Below, in pieces: positions 57,562 through 64,000 of a stretch of 64,000 nucleotides of DNA; position 1 is the stretch's first letter, and the number at the start of each line of letters is the position of its first letter. The DNA is from Bombardia bombarda (taxonomy: Eukaryota > Ascomycota > Sordariomycetes > Sordariales > Lasiosphaeriaceae): contig JAULSR010000002.1 of assembly GCA_030512295.1 (NCBI GenBank), forward strand, positions 2,790,001 through 2,854,000, given 5' to 3'. A model generated the notes under the pieces. It made no database searches. It saw nothing but the letters and a program-made list of their open reading frames with translations, and had not been told where the DNA came from. Made by a program: the position numbers and the translations under genes.

Positions 57562-58070
57562 TTAAGACATTCGTTTCTCACACTAAAAGAGTAAAACGTC
57601 AGCACTATCCACCACATCTTCGAGCGATATACTAACTCTCCAAGGATTGTTCAGCTCATATCCAGGCGGGGCGTCCGCGCTGTCCGTTTGTCCTCGTAAA
57701 AAGCCTGTAAGTCTCCGGTCACGATCCATCACTATTTTCAAATCGATTTCGTCAGCATCGTTCGTTCGTCTGGTCGCATCACATCAAATATCGGTGGTCC
57801 CTACTTTGCTGTTTAATTATTAGCATTGGCTCTGCGGCCAAGGGCAAGGGCAAATCGTAGATAAACTCACCTTATCCCATTGATCGATCGAGCGCCTTTG
57901 TCGCTTTCCGCCGTTCTGCATGTGTCTAATCTTGGACATTCCTGCTCCACTGACCCCGAACATCTGCGACAAACATGTCAGCGGCCTTGGCTAGCGCATC
58001 CAACTGTTGAGCCAAGTCTTACAGCAATGATGATTCCATAGGGAATCAGCGTCTCGAAGGGGACCGGCAT
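57562..58070 (-). CDS. Complex I subunit MWFE/NDUFA1-like, with a 4-nt microexon
   Basis: Exons are 58023..58070, 57871..57963, 57805..57808, 57637..57731 and 57562..57582, totalling 261 nt and 86 residues. It begins MPVPFETLIPYGIIIAMFG, one membrane segment at about 8-30, then a basic stretch (KIRHMQNGGKRQRRSIDQWD), KQMMDRDRRLTGFLRGQT, and PPGYELNNPWRCEKRMS. This is the layout of the small fungal NDUFA1-type subunit of NADH:ubiquinone oxidoreductase, which sits in the inner membrane. Without the CAAA exon the frame meets a stop after DK; with it the conserved QMMDRDRRLTG is restored. All four introns (54-73 nt) have GT-AG ends; branch sites are GCTGAC, GCTGACG, GCTAAT and CTGAC types. The last coding exon is only 21 nt. 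Confidence 0.85.
57805..57808 (-). other. 4-nt microexon of the complex I subunit gene
   Basis: CAAA lies between an AAACAG acceptor and a GTAGGG donor. It supplies Gln47 and the first base of the following Met codon. See the gene entry for why it is required. Confidence 0.75.
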
Positions 58071-58920
58071 GGCGATGGTGTTTTCGGCCTGGTGGTCAAT
58101 TGCGTCAGCTGTATTGTCGAGGAATTGGAGGGCGGCAAGGGAAAAGCATACGCAGAGCCCTGTGCGGCGTTGAATGGTGGTTTATATCTCCCTCGTTGAA
58201 CCGAAGCAGGCGCCCGGACGTAATTCGTAGCTTCAACGATCGCGAGTCTGGAGCTCCTTCCGGGATTGGCGAATTGGCGGCCGTCACGGGTTGTTTGCCT
58301 CAGGCGTAAACCTAGGCTCCGACCCACATCATTCCCCCAAGAACCCCCCAGATAATTTGTCGGGAGGCAGGAACCCTATGACTAAGCCTACCTAACCTTT
58401 GGCGCAGGTCGGCACCTGAGAGCTGTGAGTGTCCCATTGCTGGAACGCCAGTTGCGACCCAAAGAGCACTCGCGACAGACCAGATTTAACATTTCAGCAA
58501 CCTCACCACCGATTGAGATCGCAAAAGCACGCATTTTACGCGTCTGCCCGCATAATAAACCACCTTGGTCCTCCCGCTCCCCGTTTCGCCACCCTTAGGC
58601 CTCATTCGGGCGCGTTTGACACCTCGGCTGTCGCGACCGCTTTTCGATTGCCCACCTTCAATGCCTTGCGCATCCTGTCCCCCTCGCTTTCCATCTCCCC
58701 AGCCGCTACTTTCCGAGACTATAGCTTCGACACGCTGCGCGACCATCATGCGTCGGGCATGACATGCCCTCGATTCCGTTTTGTCTGCACCCTGTTGGTA
58801 TGAGCGGCTTTTGCGTTGGCCGTTTTTGACGAGGCTCTCGAGACCCGTTTCGCAGTGTGTATGTGAGAGGAGACCGACGTGCTGGGAAGCGAAGAGCACG
58901 ATCGCAGGATAAAAAGCAGC
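58071..58920. promoter_or_regulatory. Divergent promoter, complex I subunit / Sas3
   Basis: These 850 bp lie between divergent starts. The composition is mixed, with no clear repeat or TATA box. Open frames of 60-130 codons are out of any conserved context. Confidence 0.5.
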
Positions 58921-61900
58921 ATGGCAGACGCCCAGCTTATGGAGGAGGAATTACAACAGAGCGTCTTAATGTCGGAGCCAGATGCCGAGCTTGGCGAGGA
59001 GCATGTCGCCAACTCCGACGTAATAATGGGCAACGGAATCTCGTTGGCCCAGAGCAATCAGATCGACGTCGAACCTACGGCCGATGTGGCCGACCAAGAT
59101 GAAGAAATGGCAGATGGCGAGGAAGGACAAGAAGAGCATAGAGATGAGGACTTAGCCTCCGACCAGGACCTCGATGACGACGAGGACCAACAACTGGAAG
59201 AGGACCACAACGATCACTCTAATTCTGAAGAGGAGGACGACGATTCAGACGACGGGTTCGAAGAAGAGGATGCCGAGGGAGAGGAGGAAGATACCGCTCC
59301 TCATCGGGACCAATTATCAGAACGGAGAATCCCAAGTGTTGAGGACGATCACGATGACGAAGAGGAAGAGGACGACGAGGATGATGATGAGCGTGTCGGT
59401 GCGGTCAAGATCAAGCCTGGCGAAACAGATGACGAGGATGACGACAGCGACGCAAGCTCCAACGCCAGCTCGGTAAACATAAGCGACCTCGAGTCTGAGG
59501 ACTCGGTGGCCTGGGAAGATAACGCCGCGCGTGTGGAAGGAGATGACGACGACGAAGAAGAATCGGACAACGCCAATGCCAATGCTTGCATATTTTGTAA
59601 ACAGGACGAGGAACACGACCCAAGCGAGGAGTTTGAGGTATACCTTGCATGTTCTCGTTGCGGAGATAACGGTTCGTGTTCGCACCTCCCTTGGCATATA
59701 TACAGATCAGCTAACAAGGCGTAGCTCATCAACAATGTGCTCGAGATGCCGAGGCTCTAACCAGCCAGCAAAGTGAGCCCCTTCTATTCTTACGTTAAAG
59801 GACATTGCTGACAGGAGAAGGTCCCGAAAGTTGGCGATGCCCCCATTGTGTAGGCGAAGGCTCAGAAGCCGCCAGTGACCAGGAGGGTGAAGATGCTGAG
59901 GAATCAAATCAAGTACATGGTGCAAATGGCATCCAAACCTCTCGGCGCGCGACTGCACCTAAGCTCGCAAGGGACCTCCTACCCCCGCAGAAGCCTTCCA
60001 CTAAACCTGACTCCCATTCGGTATTCAACCATCTGGTCCTCGACGAAGACCCGCTGGATGGATCGCGTGTGCTGAGGAAGCGAAAGACATCCTCAGTCGA
60101 AGCGGATGAGAATGTGATGGCTCTTCGCAAGCGACGAAGAAACACAGCTGACGAGAGTGATGATGATGCGAACGGAAACGATGAGTCGACAAGACCTCTT
60201 TCCTCGAGGTCTCTACGGGTCAAAACCCCCAACCCGTCGGCAGCCATTACAAGGATTTCCCGCACAAGTCTCCTTATCCAATTCAAAGTAAAATCACCAG
60301 AGCTCCGCCAGATTCTCTCTAAAAAGCCAAGCCGAGATAAGAAGCGCTCAGGCCGGTCTCGCGCGCGACCTTCTAGAGCTGGTGCTTCACGCACCCGTGG
60401 TGCGCCGTTACCGCCCAACACAACTCCATTCACAACAACTAGCTACTCTCAACCATTCTACTCTTTCTATGATAAGGAGACTGATGAGTTGAAGGGCAAA
60501 CCATATGGCGGCATCCTGACGGAGGCGGAGGCAGATACCTCCAAAACGCTGCCAACCAATGATGACCGACGTCGGTTTGATGATGCAAAGCAAAAAGCCG
60601 AGGAGGAGTGGAGACAACGTCTCCTAAAAATGCAGGCTGGGATTGAGGTCCCGACCAGGAAGTCTAAAAAGGTCTCTGGCCCGGCAAGCCAAATCGAGTG
60701 TGTCGATTTCGGTGGGTTTGAGATTGACACCTGGTATGCGGCTCCCTATCCCGAGGAGTATAGCAGAAACCGCGTCTTATACATTTGCGAGTTCTGTTTA
60801 AAATATATGAACTCCGACTACGTGGCTTGGCGGCATAAACTCAAGTGTCCAGCAAAGCACCCTCCAGGAGACGAAATATATCGACACGACTCGGTTTCCG
60901 TCTTCGAGGTCGACGGCCGCAAGAACCCAGTTTACTGCCAGAATTTATGTCTTCTAGCCAAGCTCTTCCTCGGGTCCAAGACATTATACTACGACGTGGA
61001 GCCATTCCTCTTCTATGTTCTCTGCGAATATGACGATTTGGGCTACCACTTTGTTGGGTACTTCTCCAAGGAGAAGCGGGCCAGCAGTCAGAACAACGTC
61101 TCGTGCATTTTAACTCTCCCTATTCACCAGCGGAAAGGATACGGCAACCTGTTGATCGACTTCTCCTACCTTCTTACCAGAGTAGAGCAGAAAACTGGAT
61201 CTCCAGAGAAGCCTCTTTCTGATATGGGATTGGTGTCATATCGCAACTACTGGCGGCTTGTCATGTGTCGATATCTTCTGCAGCACTGCTCCGAGGACAA
61301 AACGAAGCGGAAGGGTCTCAGTATTAAGAATATCTCAGACGACACTGGACTGACCCCGGATGATGTGATATCAGCATTAGAAGGCTTGAGGTGTCTAGTA
61401 CGAGACCCGCAAACACAAGTCTACGCGTTCCGTGTCGACCAGCAGTATTGTCGAGAGTATATTGCGAAGTGGGAGGCGAAGAAGTATGTGCAGCTGAACC
61501 CGGATGCTTTGACATGGACTCCATATGTTATGGGCAGGAGTAATGCTACAAACTTCGAGTTGGGCCCAGCCATCAACGCCATTGCGCCTCGCGAAGACGC
61601 CGAGGAACAAAAGCCGGTAGCGGCCCCAGCCGAAGGATTGGTCAATGGCACAAGCTCCCTTGTGATTCAAACCGTGACAGTCAAGCAGGAGCCAAAGGCA
61701 GACAACGCCGCTATGGTTCTTGAGTCGACTGAGCCGAATGAGACAAGAAACAACAGCATGCAAATTGACGATGACACTTCGCCAAAGAGCGTGGATAACA
61801 AGCCGAATGGCATACTTGTCAATGGCGACACGGTGGATCACGAGGAGCAAGATGAAGTTGAACCGAACAATAAAGACGAATCTGAAGATTGGATTTCCCA

Positions 61901-62525
61901 ATACAAGGATATCCCTCCCTCCAGATTCGAAGTCGTACCGCCGATCGCTGGCGCACGAAGAGCTGATCGCAGCCGCGCTATCATCCCTCGACCCCCCGCT
62001 GTGCGCACCGCTAGCGGCGTATCACGGCCGAGACCGAAGCGCTCAGACAGCTCTCGCCGTGCTTCTTCCAAACAAAAGAGCGGCAGTGCCAAGCGCAAGA
62101 GCGGCGGCACCGGCCGCGGTCCAGGTCGCTGGCCCAAGGGCACTAAAAAGAGCGACTACGGCAACGCAGACAGCGGGCCAGGTCTCCCGCCTGGGTGGCT
62201 GGAGCGCAAGAGCTCAGAGGTTGCCGTGCCGGCGAAGAAGGACGTGAAGAAGGAGGGCGCTGACGCTAAGGACACGGTGCAGGTCCAAACCCCGGGGATC
62301 AGGGAGACAAAGAGTCAGAGAGGAGGGACCGAGTCGTCTTCGAGGAGGAACGGCTCCATCGGCGAAGGCAGCGTCGTGAGCAAGGGAAGGCCGTCGCCCA
62401 GGTCGCAGTCCAGCAAGGAGAACAACAACCTAGAAGGGGATGTTGTCATGAGAGACGTAGACGATGCCGATGCTGGGGACATGGAAGACGACGACAAGCG
62501 AAGAGAGGTAAGAGGCGACGAATGA
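58921..62525 (+). CDS. SAS3: MYST-family histone acetyltransferase, Sas3/KAT6 type
   Basis: Exons are 58921..59671, 59725..59772 and 59815..62525, 1169 residues. The start MADAQLMEEE is preferred to a Met 14 codons upstream. A very acidic N-terminus (residues about 50-220) leads to a PHD-like zinc finger split by two introns: CIFC, CSRCGDN, AHQQCARDAEAL, SWRCPHC. The MYST domain holds a C2HC finger (CEFCLKYMNSDYVAWRHKLK), catalytic Cys697 (VSCILTLP), acetyl-CoA loop QRKGYGNLLIDF and catalytic Glu731 (PEKPLSDMG); the Cys-Glu spacing of 34 equals that of yeast Esa1. Basic and Ser-rich sequence forms the C-terminus. Yeast Sas3 is the catalytic subunit of NuA3 and acetylates histone H3 at Lys14 and Lys23. 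The acidic N-terminus and PHD-like finger separate it from Esa1. Confidence 0.94.
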
Positions 62526-63975
62526 AATACCCCCGCGCGTTTGGTTGTTGTTTGGGTTGCTTGCTAGCTAGTACGGTAGGAGTGAGGGAAATTGGAGCTT
62601 TTTATGCTCCGCAAGGACGGACGGATGGGAATTATCTGAAGGGTTCTTTTTTATTTTGGGATGTGGCATTGTGTTTTATTTTTCGCAACTTCAGATTTGC
62701 GGTTTATTACTTTTATTTTTCAGAAGAGGAAAGAGGCTTTTTCACAAACAGCATATTAGAGGAATTCGCTCGTAGCTTCTTGGAACAGAACAGAGGGAGG
62801 ATGAGAAAAACAGCTAGATGAAGCTTGAGGACGCTGGTCTGGGAGTATCTGATTGAGAGCAGTGAGAGACATCGTCGACTTGTGGGATGTCTGCTTCATA
62901 TTTAATGGGACAAATGGACAGCTGTCCTTGGCAATAATGGGTTCTTGTAGATACATGCCAGTTATTAGTTGTATTTAATAACCTCAACCGTCCAATCTCG
63001 AACTTTTGAATGGTGGCATTTACGTCATTGGTTGGAAGTTATACGAATAATCAATAAAGCATGTGGAGGTATGGATACCGTACCTTTCCCACATGTAATA
63101 CCAAAAAGGGATTAGTCGGGAGCTGGCAGGGGCCACGCCAGAGCTTCGTCACGAGTTTCTTGGCGCTTTTGGCCACCTGAGCCACCGTAAGTTTTGTTGC
63201 ACGGTATTTGAGTTTGTGTCAACCGAGAAGCGGAACGAATGGAGTTGGTCCCAATGGACGACCTAACTGAGTTCGCCAACGCTTTTTGACTTTCTTGTCC
63301 TTTTGTAAAATTTCCTCTTCAGCCTTCGAATCCTCCTTCCGTGAATTTCCTACCTGCGCGCGATCTGTACACGAACAGCAAAGGCCTGCTTTGCGCTGAA
63401 AGCATACCTGCCCTGGGTGCTATAATAGAGGCTCAGTTAAGCAGCAGCTGTCGGCCAGCACAGACGTGCTGCAATTGCTAATTAACTACCTACCCACTCT
63501 GGAATGATACGCCGTACTTAATTCACGCTACCTAACCTGATTGACTGCGATTCATCCCAGCGAACCTAACGAGGCGACCTGCTTGCCGACCTACCTAGCT
63601 CCGCCCCTCTCTTCACCTCACCTACGCCCCCAGCCTTTGACACGTCCGCCCGCCTCAATACGTCCCTGTCTCGCCTGACCGAGAGACAAACACGCATGAG
63701 GCCGCCATCGAAAACAAAAACATTAGAGACTCCTATAATCTAGCGTCGCCGTGTCACCGACGAGGCTCTCTGATACATCGAGAGTTTTGGCGCGCGGCCT
63801 TTGACGGTTGATTGCAACCAGCCAGCCGCACAGTTGCCAACCCCCCCACAGCGCCAGCCCAGCTCTGTTAGGTTGTTCGCCTCGATCGAACTGGCCACCG
63901 TTCGACCCGCCATCGCCGACTACGTCCCTCTTCACCATCACCCATAAATCTACCCCCCTTAAACCGTCGCCCAAG
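62526..63975. other. Intergenic: Sas3 3' flank and promoter/leader of the next gene
   Basis: The left part is T-rich 3' flank. From about 63400 the plus strand becomes C/T-rich (ACCTACC-type repeats, CCTCGCCTGACC), as is typical of fungal promoters and leaders, ending in a C-rich leader just before the ATG at 63976. No other gene is supported. Confidence 0.55.
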
Positions 63976-64000
63976 ATGTCGAAGGTTATCCGAAGCGTCA
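63976..64000 (+). CDS. Start of a gene, possibly epsin (ENTH domain); cut by window end
   Basis: Only 25 bases are visible, coding MSKVIRSV. This matches how fungal epsins of the Ent1/Ent2 kind begin, just before the ENTH domain that binds phosphoinositides in endocytosis. The context CCCAAGATGTC is a good fungal start and a C/T-rich leader precedes it. Eight residues are too few for a firm call. Confidence 0.4.

Overview
The window comes from a filamentous ascomycete, most likely Sordariomycetes and plausibly Hypocreales. The evidence is short introns (about 40-240 nt) with GTRNGT donors and CTRAC branch sites, genes on both strands, pyrimidine-rich leaders, and protein types typical of Pezizomycotina. 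I see no prophage, CRISPR array, rRNA gene, convincing tRNA gene or transposon. This is core chromosome. The assignment comes from reading protein sequence, not from a search.

Layout, left to right: an F-BAR cytokinesis protein (- strand, 3' end off the window); an IMPACT/UPF0029 protein (-); an Oms1-like mitochondrial methyltransferase (+); a GDS1-type winged-helix protein (-); a 5.8 kb stretch without a gene; the CCR4-NOT scaffold NOT1 (-); a fusion of a SesB-like serine hydrolase with a CorA-like membrane module (+); ETF-ubiquinone oxidoreductase (+); a 4.9 kb gene-poor stretch leading to TATA-binding protein (+); a sarcosine/fructosyl-amino-acid-oxidase-like flavoenzyme (-); the U2-associated splicing factor SR140 (+); a GRISEA/Mac1-type copper-fist regulator (+); an ornithine cyclodeaminase/mu-crystallin family protein (-); beta-carbonic anhydrase (-); ribosomal protein eL8 (-); the tRNA thiolase Ctu1/Ncs6 (+); a complex I MWFE/NDUFA1-like subunit (-); the MYST acetyltransferase Sas3 (+); and the first codons of what looks like an epsin (+).

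Most genes serve gene expression (NOT1, TBP, SR140, eL8, Ctu1, Sas3, GDS1, the copper-fist factor) or mitochondrial metabolism (Oms1-like, ETF-QO, the complex I subunit). They do not form one pathway, and neighbours are related mainly by sharing divergent promoters. Exon boundaries were set by hand. In every multi-exon gene reported as intact the exons sum to a whole number of codons.

Points that stand out: a 4-nt microexon in the complex I gene; a minisatellite that multiplies the branch-point motif inside an intron of the F-BAR gene; the hydrolase-CorA fusion; an inverted pair of Mac1-type copper-response sites upstream of the copper-fist gene; and three conserved genes (IMPACT, Oms1-like, SR140) each broken by what looks like one missing base at a C/G run, which more likely reflects the assembly than biology.
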